Origin: Dendrosporobacter quercicolus
Lineage (GTDB): Bacteria; Bacillota; Negativicutes; DSM-1736; Dendrosporobacteraceae
NCBI RefSeq assembly: GCF_900104455.1
Contig: NZ_FNHB01000001.1
Span: 186,001-250,000 of the forward strand
Reading direction: 5' to 3'
DNA length: 64,000 nucleotides
Shown: positions 25,661-33,321 of the stretch, in pieces
Layout of the letters: the number at the start of each line of letters is the position of its first letter
Position numbering within the stretch: position 1 is the first letter of the stretch
Notes under the pieces: model-generated
The model's input: only the letters and a program-made list of their open reading frames with translations
Databases searched by the model: none
What the model was told of the DNA's origin: nothing
Program-made: the position numbers and the translations under genes

Positions 25661-26986
25661 ATGAGAATGCCTGATATTATTGCGAAAAAGCGTGATGGCG
25701 GCCAGCTTGATCAGCTTGAAATCCGGCAGCTGGTTACTGATTATACCAATGACCTTATTCCTGACTATCAAATGGCGGCGTTTTTGATGGCGGTTTTTTT
25801 GCAGGGAATGACGTATGAAGAGACGGCAGCAATGACCATGGCGATGGCCGAGTCAGGAAAGTGTGTTGATTTGAGCGCAATTTCCGGAATTAAAGTGGAC
25901 AAACACAGTACCGGCGGCGTCGCTGATACGACTACGCTGATTTTGGCCCCTTTGGTTGCCGCCGCCGGTGTTCCGGTGGCCAAGATGTCGGGGCGGGGTC
26001 TAGGGTTTACCGGTGGTACAATTGATAAGCTGGAGTCAATTCCCGGCTTTCGTACAACCTTAACCCAGCGGGAATTTAGTGACAATCTAAAAAGATATGG
26101 GGTGGCTCTTACCGGTCAAAGCGCGGATGTAGCCCCGGCTGACGGTAAAATTTACGCCTTGCGCGACGTAACTGCTACTGTGGAGAGCATCCCGCTAATT
26201 GCTTCATCGGTGATGAGTAAAAAAATTGCGGCCGGGGCTGATAAAATACTGCTGGATGTAAAAGTTGGCAGCGGCGCGTTTATGAAGGATTTAGGCGCTG
26301 CGGTTGAACTGGCCGGGACAATGGTAAAGATTGGCGAAATCGTCGGCCGGGAAACAAAGGCTGTACTGACCAGTATGGAAGAACCGCTGGGCTTGAATAT
26401 TGGCAATAGTCTGGAGGTTCTGGAAGCCATTGATGTTCTGTCCGGGCAGGGAAAAGAGGCCTTGCGGGAAGTGTCCCTGACCTTAGGCGCGCATATGCTT
26501 AACATGGCCGGCCGGGAAAAAAGTCAGGCGGCGGCCCGTAAGTTGCTGGAGAAGTATCTTGATGACGGAACAGCCTTAAGGAAATTTGCCGAGTTTATCA
26601 ATGCCCAGCATGGTGACCCGGCGATTATTGAGCACCGGGAGCTGTTGCCTCAGGCAGTCTGTCAGCAGCAGGTATTCGGCGGGGCCAGCGGATTTATTGA
26701 AAAGATTGATGTGGCTAAACTTGGCTATAGTGCCGCCGTTTTGGGAGCAGGCCGGACTTATAAGGGACAACAAATTGATTTGGCGGCCGGCATTGTCATG
26801 CAATGCGGAATTGGCGATTATATTGAGCCGGGCCGGTCTATTGCCGTCCTCTACACAAATGACCCGATGAAACTTAGCGCCGCTGAGCAACTGCTGAGGC
26901 AGGCCTTAACAATCGGCAGGGCAAAAATTAAACGGCCGCAGCTTATTTTGGGCGTAGTGGATAAAGACGGTTATCATAATTTATAA
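25661..26986 (+). CDS. pdp: Pyrimidine-nucleoside phosphorylase
   Basis: Phosphorolysis of uridine, thymidine and deoxyuridine. The 441-residue product has the family signature SGRGLGFTGGTIDKLESIPG (about residue 108 onward), with KHSTGGVADTTTL just before it and DVKVGSGAFMK (about 205), plus a C-terminal PYNP domain with AAGIVMQCGIGDYI. ATG at 25661 lies 13 bases past the deoB stop. Upstream in-frame starts fall within deoB. Acts with deoB in nucleoside salvage. Confidence 0.95.
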   Translation: MRMPDIIAKKRDGGQLDQLEIRQLVTDYTNDLIPDYQMAAFLMAVFLQGMTYEETAAMTMAMAESGKCVDLSAISGIKVDKHSTGGVADTTTLILAPLVAAAGVPVAKMSGRGLGFTGGTIDKLESIPGFRTTLTQREFSDNLKRYGVALTGQSADVAPADGKIYALRDVTATVESIPLIASSVMSKKIAAGADKILLDVKVGSGAFMKDLGAAVELAGTMVKIGEIVGRETKAVLTSMEEPLGLNIGNSLEVLEAIDVLSGQGKEALREVSLTLGAHMLNMAGREKSQAAARKLLEKYLDDGTALRKFAEFINAQHGDPAIIEHRELLPQAVCQQQVFGGASGFIEKIDVAKLGYSAAVLGAGRTYKGQQIDLAAGIVMQCGIGDYIEPGRSIAVLYTNDPMKLSAAEQLLRQALTIGRAKIKRPQLILGVVDKDGYHNL

Positions 26987-26996
26987 AAATATTGGC

Positions 26997-27040
26997 AAAA
27001 AACAACAAAGGCCGGCAATCGCCGGTCTTTGTTGTTTTTT
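26997..27040 (+). terminator. Terminator after pdp
   Basis: Long stem built from AACAACAAAG and GCCGGC with an AATC loop and the complementary GCCGGT CTTTGTTGTT arm, ending in TTTTTT. Confidence 0.92.
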
Positions 27041-27115
27041 CCAGTGTACACTTTTTTCAAGTTGGTTAACCTAACACAAACGAATGAATGCAAAACGAAA
27101 GGAGTGTTGAAGTTT

Positions 27116-28288
27116 ATGCATCAGATGCGTCCGAGCAGACTTATTGTAATGCTGATCGCAATTTTGCTGATTGTATCTATTGTGACCGCCGGTGCATGGG
27201 CGGCCGAACCGAAAAGGAGCGCAGCCCAACTGGAAACAATTGCCGAATCAGCAGTTTTAATGGATGGCAATGGAACGGTACTATTTGAAAAAGATTCACA
27301 TAAACAATTACCGCCGGCCAGTGTGACCAAAGTGATGACCTTATTGCTGGCAATCGAGGCAGTAGAGCAGGGAAAGGTAAAATTGACCGATCCGGTGACA
27401 ACCTCAGAAGGAGCCTGGCGGCAAGGCGGTTCGCAAATATGGCTGGAACCGGGCGAGAGTATGACTCTGCATGAAATGTTGATTGCGCTGGCTGTCGTAA
27501 GCGCCAATGATGCGGCGGTTTCTGTTATGGAGCATATATACGGCAGCCAGCAGGCGGCCGTAGACGCCATGAACAACCGGGCTCAGGCCTTAGGGTTGAA
27601 AGATACCAATTTTGCCAATGTTAACGGCCTGCCGATTCCCGGGCATTACATGAGTGCCTTTGATACGGCCTTAATTGTCAAAGAGGCAGTGCGCCATCCT
27701 CTTTATATGGAATTGTGCAGCATCAAAGAATATTGGCTGCGCGACGGAAAGAACTGGCTGGTCAATACCAATAAATTATTATGGTGGTATAAAGGAGCGG
27801 ATGGCTTAAAAACCGGCTGGACGGAAGACGCTAAATATTGTTTTGCCGGAACGGCAAAACGGGATGGTCTGCGATTGATTTCGGTTGTTTTTGCAACACC
27901 TGAACCGCGTTCTCATTTAAGAGAAAGTATGCGCCTGATGGATTGGGGCTTTGCCAATTATGCAGCAGTGCCGATAATTGAAGCCGGCGCTCCGGTTGAG
28001 CGGCTTAAGGTAAGCAAAGGACAGGAAAAGGAAATTGCGCTGGTGGCTGCTGAAGATCTGAATTTATTGGTGGCCAAAGGTCAGGGGAAAAACCTGCAAA
28101 AGACAATAACGGCCGATCCGGTGGTTACTGCTCCGGTGGTTCAGGGGCAAAAATATGGTGAGCTGGTGATATTGCGGGATGGACAGGAGCTTGGCAAAGT
28201 AGATTTGGTTGCTGAACGCAGCATTGAAAAGGCCGGCTTCTTCAAAGTATTCCAGGATATGTTCAGCAATCTGTTTAGTATTGGTTAG
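27116..28288 (+). CDS. dacF: D-alanyl-D-alanine carboxypeptidase DacF
   Basis: Low-molecular-weight penicillin-binding protein of the S11 family, trimming stem peptides during spore cortex formation. Signal peptide at about residues 8-30 (hydrophobic, AWA cleavage site). Catalytic motifs: SVTK (SxxK, near residue 65), SAND (SxN, about 125) and KTG (about 230). A C-terminal PBP5-associated beta domain follows, ending in an amphipathic helix (FKVFQDMFSNLF). Immediately upstream of spoIIAA, as in Bacillus. AAAGGAG precedes ATG 27116. Confidence 0.92.
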   Translation: MHQMRPSRLIVMLIAILLIVSIVTAGAWAAEPKRSAAQLETIAESAVLMDGNGTVLFEKDSHKQLPPASVTKVMTLLLAIEAVEQGKVKLTDPVTTSEGAWRQGGSQIWLEPGESMTLHEMLIALAVVSANDAAVSVMEHIYGSQQAAVDAMNNRAQALGLKDTNFANVNGLPIPGHYMSAFDTALIVKEAVRHPLYMELCSIKEYWLRDGKNWLVNTNKLLWWYKGADGLKTGWTEDAKYCFAGTAKRDGLRLISVVFATPEPRSHLRESMRLMDWGFANYAAVPIIEAGAPVERLKVSKGQEKEIALVAAEDLNLLVAKGQGKNLQKTITADPVVTAPVVQGQKYGELVILRDGQELGKVDLVAERSIEKAGFFKVFQDMFSNLFSIG

Positions 28289-28333
28289 TACTGTGTGTGC
28301 ATTCTTGGAACTTTAGATTGTTTGCGCTAGCAG

Positions 28334-28361
28334 GCGGGACGTTATGTCCCGGCTTTTTTTT
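28334..28361 (+). terminator. Terminator between dacF and spoIIAA
   Basis: Stem GCGGGAC/GTCCCGGC with a GTTAT loop, then a long run of T. It lies just ahead of the spoIIA promoter. Confidence 0.85.
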
Positions 28362-28368
28362 AAGCCAG

Positions 28369-28397
28369 GCAGGAAAAATTTTCCTTATAACGAATAT
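28369..28397 (+). promoter_or_regulatory. Sigma-H promoter of the spoIIA operon
   Basis: GCAGGAAAA at 28369-28377, an 11-base spacer and AACGAATAT at 28389-28397 fit the sigma-H consensus RnAGGAwWW-n11-RnnGAATWW at every defined position. The spoIIA operon is a known sigma-H/Spo0A target in Bacillus. No Spo0A box was seen nearby. Confidence 0.8.
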
Positions 28398-28431
28398 AAG
28401 AATCCTAGATGCAATTTGAAGGAGGAATAGC

Positions 28432-28767
28432 ATGAAGATAGTCACTTTGTTGAAGCAAGGTGTGTTAATAGTGCGGGTGGAAGGTGAGTTGGACATGCAT
28501 GTGGCTGATGAATTCCGCAAGCTGGTCGATGATGCGATCGATTCCTATGGGGTGAAGAATGTAATTCTTAATTTGCAGGAGGTATCATTCATTGACAGTT
28601 CCGGTCTAGGCGTAATTCTAGGACGTTATAAGAGAATCAGTCATGGCGGCGGCAAGCTTGCAGCCACAAATGTTCAGCCCCAGGTCACGAAAATTTTCGA
28701 GTTATCAGGTTTATTAACAATCATAAAGCTGTATGAATCTGAAAACCAAGCTTTAACGCAGGCGTGA
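28432..28767 (+). CDS. spoIIAA: Anti-sigma F factor antagonist SpoIIAA
   Basis: STAS-domain protein that releases SigF from SpoIIAB when dephosphorylated. The 111-residue protein contains the phosphorylatable Ser in FIDSSGLGVILGRY (about residue 57-58), which SpoIIAB phosphorylates. Strong GGAGGAAT before the ATG. First gene of the three-gene operon behind the sigma-H promoter. Confidence 0.97.
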   Translation: MKIVTLLKQGVLIVRVEGELDMHVADEFRKLVDDAIDSYGVKNVILNLQEVSFIDSSGLGVILGRYKRISHGGGKLAATNVQPQVTKIFELSGLLTIIKLYESENQALTQA

Positions 28768-28779
28768 GGAGGAACATTT

Positions 28780-29214
28780 ATGGCAATCAGAAATCAGGTA
28801 AAGATGTCTTTGCAAAGTTTAAGTGAAAATGTTGGTATTGCCAGAGTGACCGCCGCAGCTTTTGCGGCTCAACTTGATTTAACCTTAAACGAAATTGAGG
28901 AAATTAAGGTGGCGGTATCTGAGGCAATATCAAATTCGGTTATCCACGCCTATGGTAATGAGGACAACGGCATTATTGAATTTGTCATGAATCTTTATGA
29001 TGAAAAAATTGAATATATTATTCGTGATTATGGAACGGGAATTGCCGATATTCATCTGGCCCGCCAGCCTTCTTATTCCAGTGATCCGGAACGAATGGGC
29101 CTGGGATTTGTATTCATGGAGTCCTTCATGGATGAATTGGATGTTAGTTCTGAACCTGATCAGGGCACAATAGTAAAAATGGCGAAAAAATTTCAGCCTG
29201 GCGCTGCACACTAG
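28780..29214 (+). CDS. spoIIAB: Anti-sigma F factor SpoIIAB
   Basis: Serine kinase and anti-sigma factor with a GHKL ATPase fold. Seen: N-box SEAISNSVIHAYG (about residues 47-59), G1 box RDYGTGI and G2 box GLGFVFMESF. 144 residues is standard. It binds SigF and phosphorylates SpoIIAA. AGGAGG eight bases before the ATG; 12 bases after spoIIAA. Confidence 0.97.
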   Translation: MAIRNQVKMSLQSLSENVGIARVTAAAFAAQLDLTLNEIEEIKVAVSEAISNSVIHAYGNEDNGIIEFVMNLYDEKIEYIIRDYGTGIADIHLARQPSYSSDPERMGLGFVFMESFMDELDVSSEPDQGTIVKMAKKFQPGAAH

Positions 29215-29227
29215 GTGGTATATGACC

Positions 29228-29959
29228 ATGCTTGGAGATGAAGAATTAAGAGAACTGGTAACAAAAGCGCAGGCGGGCGATCAGCAGGCCAAGGAAGTTA
29301 TTCTTAAACGGAATTTAAATCTGGTAAGAAGCATAGTGCACCGTTTTACCAACAGAGGTTATGAATGGGATGATTTATTTCAGATTGGCTGCATTGGCTT
29401 AATTAAGGCAATTGAGCGGTTTGACCTGAGTTTTAGCGTAAAGTTTTCAACTTATGCCGTGCCGATGATCATCGGCGAAATTCGCCGGTTTATGCGTGAC
29501 GACAATCCGATTAAAGTCAGCAGACCGGTCAAGGAACTGGCCTATAAGGTTCATAAGACGCAGGAGAAGCTTCACGGGACTTTGGGACGGGAGCCGACCA
29601 TCGGGGAGATATCTAAAGAACTGGCGCTGGCGCCGCAGGAAATAGTCTCTGCCTTGGAAGCCATGCAGCCGCCGGCTTCGCTTTACGATCAGGCTTTTCA
29701 TGACAGCGGAGATCAGGTTCTATTGCTTGATCAGATTAAATGTAACGACGGACAGGATAATGCCTATTTTGAAAAACTGGCCCTGAAAGAGATCTTATCA
29801 AGGCTGCCGTTAAAAGAGCGAACGGTAATCACTCTGCGGTTTTTTGAAGATAAAACCCAGTCGGAGATTGCTCAGATTATCGGATTGTCCCAAGTTCAGG
29901 TTTCCAGGATTGAGAAAGCCGCTCTCAAATTAATTAAGCAATTTTTACAGACCTCTTAG
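29228..29959 (+). CDS. sigF: RNA polymerase sporulation sigma factor SigF
   Basis: First forespore-specific sigma factor. Region 2 has the core- and -10-binding segment GYEWDDLFQIGCIGLIKAIERFD; region 3 KVSRPVKELAYKVHK; region 4 a helix-turn-helix KTQSEIAQIIGLSQVQVSRIE (about residues 205-225). About 243 residues. Of two close ATG codons, 29228 lies nine bases after AGGTGG while 29222 is only three away, so the second is preferred. A weak AGACC/GGTCT hairpin with a T-run follows at about 29949-29978. Confidence 0.96.
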   Translation: MLGDEELRELVTKAQAGDQQAKEVILKRNLNLVRSIVHRFTNRGYEWDDLFQIGCIGLIKAIERFDLSFSVKFSTYAVPMIIGEIRRFMRDDNPIKVSRPVKELAYKVHKTQEKLHGTLGREPTIGEISKELALAPQEIVSALEAMQPPASLYDQAFHDSGDQVLLLDQIKCNDGQDNAYFEKLALKEILSRLPLKERTVITLRFFEDKTQSEIAQIIGLSQVQVSRIEKAALKLIKQFLQTS

Positions 29960-30063
29960 TACGGGGTCTATTTTTTTGCCTGGTTTGGGAATACTAGTAC
30001 TGTGCGTTATTTAAAACCTTTGCTTTTAGGGGTGACGTACGGTACTAAGCGCGAGGTGACGAT

Positions 30064-30222
30064 ATGAGGCGGAAATTAACCTTAATGATTATTATGCTTT
30101 GCCTGGCAGTAACCGGCAGCACGATGGCCTGGCTGTATTTTGGCTATGAATTTCCCAAGAAATCCCCGGTGCGGGCTAAGCAGGTTCATTATATTGACAC
30201 AAGTTCCGGCTTCCGGATTTAA
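30064..30222 (+). CDS. 52-residue membrane or secreted small protein
   Basis: Small gene behind GAGGTGA. The product has a basic start (MRRKLT), a hydrophobic helix of about 19 residues (about 5-26) that could be a membrane anchor or signal sequence, and a tail with KKSPVRAK and YIDTSSGF. It follows sigF by about 100 bases and may be in the same transcript if the weak sigF terminator leaks. No family recognised. Just upstream, 29996-30046 begins AGTACTG and ends GGTACT, similar to the ends of the dispersed repeat. Confidence 0.55.
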   Translation: MRRKLTLMIIMLCLAVTGSTMAWLYFGYEFPKKSPVRAKQVHYIDTSSGFRI

Positions 30223-30328
30223 ACGCCAGGACGGCATTCGTACCGTGAAGTACCAGGACCTTTAGTATAATTATTTCATTTTTTCGCAAACTAACTATGA
30301 ATTTGCTAAATATAAGGAGGAGTTAAGG

Positions 30329-30526
30329 ATGGTTGTAAAAGTGATTGAGCTTGTGGGAACTTCGCGCCACAATTGGACTGATGCAGTTGACAATGCCGTC
30401 ACCGAAGCGGCAAAAACCCTTGATGATATTATGGGGGTAGAAGTGACGAACTTTACCGCCAATATTGACAATGGACGTATTGCCGAATATAAGGCCGATG
30501 TGAAAGTAGCATTTCACGTTCATTAA
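30329..30526 (+). CDS. Dodecin family flavin-binding protein
   Basis: 65-residue dodecin, which forms a dodecamer storing or buffering flavins. The pattern VVKVIELVGTSRHNWTDAVDNAV with the following VTEAAKTL helix is diagnostic, and the three-strand C-terminus ends IAEYKADVKVAFHVH. AAGGAGG precedes the ATG. It stands alone with its own terminator. In a cell rich in flavoenzymes this would buffer FMN/FAD (inference). Confidence 0.93.
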   Translation: MVVKVIELVGTSRHNWTDAVDNAVTEAAKTLDDIMGVEVTNFTANIDNGRIAEYKADVKVAFHVH

Positions 30527-30546
30527 ATTTTAGTATCCGCATTATA

Positions 30547-30594
30547 CCCTGTTGGATTGAACTTTGCAAGACTGTCAGTCCAACAGGGTTTTTT
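30547..30594 (+). terminator. Terminator after the dodecin gene
   Basis: CCCTGTTGGA pairs with TCCAACAGGG and is followed by six T. Confidence 0.9.
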
Positions 30595-30661
30595 GTATGG
30601 TAAGAGAAAAGCAGTCATCCGGCTAAGTCACAAGTGAAAGGAATTAGCTGGCTAATAACAC

Positions 30662-30760
30662 CTATTTCTTAGGCTTGGATTCTTCTTTCTGCTCCTTGGC
30701 GTCTTTGGTCTTTCTGGCTTTTTGGAGACTTTTGAACTGATCGTACGTTTTACCGCCCAT
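30662..30760 (-). CDS. 32-residue lysine-rich micropeptide
   Basis: Reverse-strand micro-gene with a strong AAGGAGGG site ten bases before the ATG. The product starts MGGKTYDQFKSLQKARKTKD and continues as an alternating Lys/Glu tail, highly basic and with no hydrophobic helix. It could be a DNA- or RNA-contacting or spore-packing peptide, but no family is recognised. Support comes from the ribosome site and clean frame only. Confidence 0.5.
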   Translation of the reverse strand: MGGKTYDQFKSLQKARKTKDAKEQKEESKPKK

Positions 30761-30977
30761 GGACGTTTACCCTCCTTGATAAAAATTTTATTGCATACTA
30801 TTTAGCTAGTGTGCCTAATAATGATAGAACTATGATTGGGGATAGTTGCCTATTGTCAGCCAAGAAGTTTTTATAAAAAAAGTCTACTGAATTACTCAGG
30901 AGATTTGCTATATATTATTCTTTTTACGTTGTTGTAAATGCTGCTAAATATTCGGGGAATTGTTATTTATTCACTTA

Positions 30978-31011
30978 TTTAATGCACTAACCGGGCGGTT
31001 GGTGCATTAAA
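30978..31011. repeat. 15-bp inverted repeat upstream of spoVAC
   Basis: TTTAATGCACTAACC pairs with GGTTGGTGCATTAAA (one G-U pair) around GGGC. It lies about 40 bases before the spoVAC start, without a T-run, so it may be an operator or leader hairpin rather than a terminator. The rest of 30761-31051 shows only AT-rich sequence and no convincing sigma-G promoter. Confidence 0.6.
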
Positions 31012-31051
31012 TCTGTCAAGCCGGGGAAAAAATATAGCTGGAGGTGAAAAA

Positions 31052-31510
31052 ATGCCAGGTAATGACGTAAAGCAGGACAAGGAGCAGCAAGAATTTGAAC
31101 AACGGGTCAATAAAATAATGCCTAAACCGCCGCTGTTAAAAAATGTGCTTTGGGCTTTTGTTGTTGGCGGGCTTATTTGTGTGGTGGGCCAGGTTGTTCA
31201 GGATTATTTTGTTTCCCTGGGTATGCCTAAGAAAGAAGCGGCAGGGCCTACGTCGGCGGTAATGATCTTTTTAGGGGCATTTTTTACCGGTTTGGGAATC
31301 TATGATGAGTTAGGGAAAAGAGCGGGGGCCGGCTCGGCCGTTCCCATTACCGGTTTTGCAAATTCAATTGTAGCTCCGGCGATGGAGTTTAAGCGCGAAG
31401 GGTATATATTTGGCATTGGCGCCAAGATGTTTGTTATTGCCGGGCCGGTATTGGTGTACGGAATGCTGACTTCCTTCATCATCGGCTTGATTTACTGGTG
31501 GCGTCAATGA
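31052..31510 (+). CDS. spoVAC: Stage V sporulation protein AC
   Basis: Membrane component of the SpoVA channel for calcium-dipicolinate uptake into the forespore and release on germination; in Bacillus SpoVAC behaves as a mechanosensitive channel. The 152-residue protein has a charged N-terminus and about four membrane helices, with the AGAGSAVPITGFANS motif shared with SpoVAE. GGAGG before the ATG. First gene of the spoVA operon here; spoVAA and spoVAB are not upstream. Confidence 0.95.
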   Translation: MPGNDVKQDKEQQEFEQRVNKIMPKPPLLKNVLWAFVVGGLICVVGQVVQDYFVSLGMPKKEAAGPTSAVMIFLGAFFTGLGIYDELGKRAGAGSAVPITGFANSIVAPAMEFKREGYIFGIGAKMFVIAGPVLVYGMLTSFIIGLIYWWRQ

Positions 31511-31533
31511 ATTGAGTGATTGAAAGGAGCACG

Positions 31534-32541
31534 ATGATGCAGAAAAAACAAGGTAAGCAAAGTATTGTTTTTGCTTGTCCACCGGTGATTACAAGTACTG
31601 CTAATATCGGCGGTCCAATGGAGGGACAGGGTCTGCTGGGGGATTATTTTGATCACCTGATGGAAGACAATTTAAACAACTTAAGCAGTTGGGAAAAATG
31701 CGAGTCGTATATGCTGGAGCGGGTCATAAAAACAGCGATTGAGAAGGAAAATAACGAACTGTCGGCAATTGAATGTGTCTTTGCCGGTGATTTACTTAAT
31801 CAGCTGATGAGTACGCATTTTGCTTTAAGGGCCTTGTCCCGCCCGTTTTTAGGGTTATACGGAGCCTGCTCAACGATGGCTCTCAGTATGCTGGCCGGAG
31901 CAATGGCGGTGGACGGCGGTTTTTTTCAAAAAGTAGCCGGAGCTGCATCCAGCCATCATGACGCTGCCGAGCGCCAGTATCGCTTTCCCACTGAACTGGG
32001 CGTGCAGCGGCCGCCGATTGCTCAATGGACGGTTACCGGCGCCGGGGCGGCCATTCTGTCGGCAACCGGGAACGGTCCAGGGATAACTGCGGCAACGGTT
32101 GGTAAAATCGTGGATTTGGGGATTAAAGATACCAACTCCCTGGGGCCGGCAATGGCTCCTGCCGCTGCGGATACGTTATGGCAGCATATTCAGGATACCG
32201 GTCGGCAGCCGGCTTACTATGATATGATTTTTACCGGTGACCTGGGCAGCGTTGGTAAAGCTCTGGTGATTGAGGTGATGCGGGAAAAGGGTCTGGATAT
32301 TGCGGACAACTTTGAGGACTGCGGTTGCATGATTTACCGTGAAGAGCAGGATGCGCATGCCGGAGCAAGCGGCTGCGCCAGCTCGGCTGTAGTATTCTGC
32401 GGCTATATTTATCAAATGTTATTGCAGCGTAAATGGCGCAAAATTTTACTTATTGGCACCGGTAGCCTGCATAGTCCGACGTCTTATCAGCAGAAAGAAT
32501 CAATACCTTGTATTGCCCATGCGGTAGCGGTGGAAATGTGA
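31534..32541 (+). CDS. spoVAD: Stage V sporulation protein AD
   Basis: Soluble SpoVA protein with a thiolase-like fold that binds dipicolinic acid. Seen: the N-terminal VFACPPVITSTANIGGPMEGQG segment, FLGLYGACSTMALSM, and a Cys-rich stretch CGCMIYREEQDAHAGASGCA. About 335 residues. The ATG at 31534 is five bases after AAAGGAG; an earlier in-frame ATG overlaps the ribosome site. Follows spoVAC directly. Confidence 0.95.
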   Translation: MMQKKQGKQSIVFACPPVITSTANIGGPMEGQGLLGDYFDHLMEDNLNNLSSWEKCESYMLERVIKTAIEKENNELSAIECVFAGDLLNQLMSTHFALRALSRPFLGLYGACSTMALSMLAGAMAVDGGFFQKVAGAASSHHDAAERQYRFPTELGVQRPPIAQWTVTGAGAAILSATGNGPGITAATVGKIVDLGIKDTNSLGPAMAPAAADTLWQHIQDTGRQPAYYDMIFTGDLGSVGKALVIEVMREKGLDIADNFEDCGCMIYREEQDAHAGASGCASSAVVFCGYIYQMLLQRKWRKILLIGTGSLHSPTSYQQKESIPCIAHAVAVEM

Positions 32542-32557
32542 ACTAGGAGGAATAAAC

Positions 32558-32911
32558 GTGGCAGCATATCTTATGGCATTTCTAATTGGCGGGCTGATTT
32601 GCGTTATTGGTCAGTTTTTAATGGATTTAACGCCACTTACGCCAGCCCACATATTGGTGCTCTTTGTCGTACTGGGGGCGGTGTTAAGCGGTTTTGGGCT
32701 GTACCAGCCGCTGATCGATATGGCTGGAGCCGGAGCCAGCGTTCCTTTGACCGGGTTTGGCCATGCTTTGGTTACCGGCACCATTGAAGATGTTGACAAG
32801 CACGGTTTCTGGGGAATATTCAGCGGCGGCTTACGGGCTTCAGCGACCGGTGTAATGGCTGCGGTAATTTTTGGTTTTACCATGTCGGTATTGTTTAATC
32901 CTAAAGGATAG
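32558..32911 (+). CDS. spoVAE: Stage V sporulation protein AE (SpoVAEB-type membrane protein)
   Basis: 117-residue membrane protein with about three to four helices, paralogous to SpoVAC (shared GAGASVPLTGFGHALV motif). Part of the dipicolinate channel. AGGAGG before the GTG start. Followed by two genes that are not part of the Bacillus operon. Confidence 0.93.
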   Translation: MAAYLMAFLIGGLICVIGQFLMDLTPLTPAHILVLFVVLGAVLSGFGLYQPLIDMAGAGASVPLTGFGHALVTGTIEDVDKHGFWGIFSGGLRASATGVMAAVIFGFTMSVLFNPKG

Positions 32912-32922
32912 AGAGGTGTATG

Positions 32923-33309
32923 ATGGTTAGCATTGACCTGATCGGCCTGGCGGTAACACTGAGCATCATCGGTTTAAGATATCCGCCGTATGCTTTGGCG
33001 GCGGCAGCCATCCATGAGTTTGGCCGTCTGGCAATGACTGTTTTTCTCAGTGAACAGGTGGAAGCGGTGGTTGCCGCCGGTGCTTTCAGCACGACCACAG
33101 TAAGCGATACCGATCTGATTACCGCTGCTTTGATTGCCTTTGGCGGGCCACTGGCAAACTTTATTATTGGGGCTACTTCCGGCGGGTTATTGTCAGAACG
33201 CACAGAGCACGTTATCGACCCGCGGTCCACGCTGCGTAATCCCTTTGCAGTGGTGAATTTTCGTTTGGCGTTGTTTTCTTGTTTATTTAATATCGGGCAA
33301 TTTTGGTGA
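32923..33309 (+). CDS. Degenerate M50/site-2-protease-like membrane protein in the spoVA operon
   Basis: About 128-residue membrane protein that resembles the core of M50 intramembrane metalloproteases: an AAIHEFGR motif where active enzymes have HExxH, then FGGPLANFIIG, which mirrors the GPLxN motif of the family, and a C-terminal LFSCLFNIGQFW that stops where the second metal site would be. The second His of the metal motif is Arg and the C-terminal Asp site is missing, so it is probably not a protease. It may be a structural or regulatory SpoVA partner. Two ATG codons lie behind GAGAGGTG; the second has better spacing. Confidence 0.6.
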   Translation: MVSIDLIGLAVTLSIIGLRYPPYALAAAAIHEFGRLAMTVFLSEQVEAVVAAGAFSTTTVSDTDLITAALIAFGGPLANFIIGATSGGLLSERTEHVIDPRSTLRNPFAVVNFRLALFSCLFNIGQFW

Positions 33310-33321
33310 GAAGGTGAGAGT

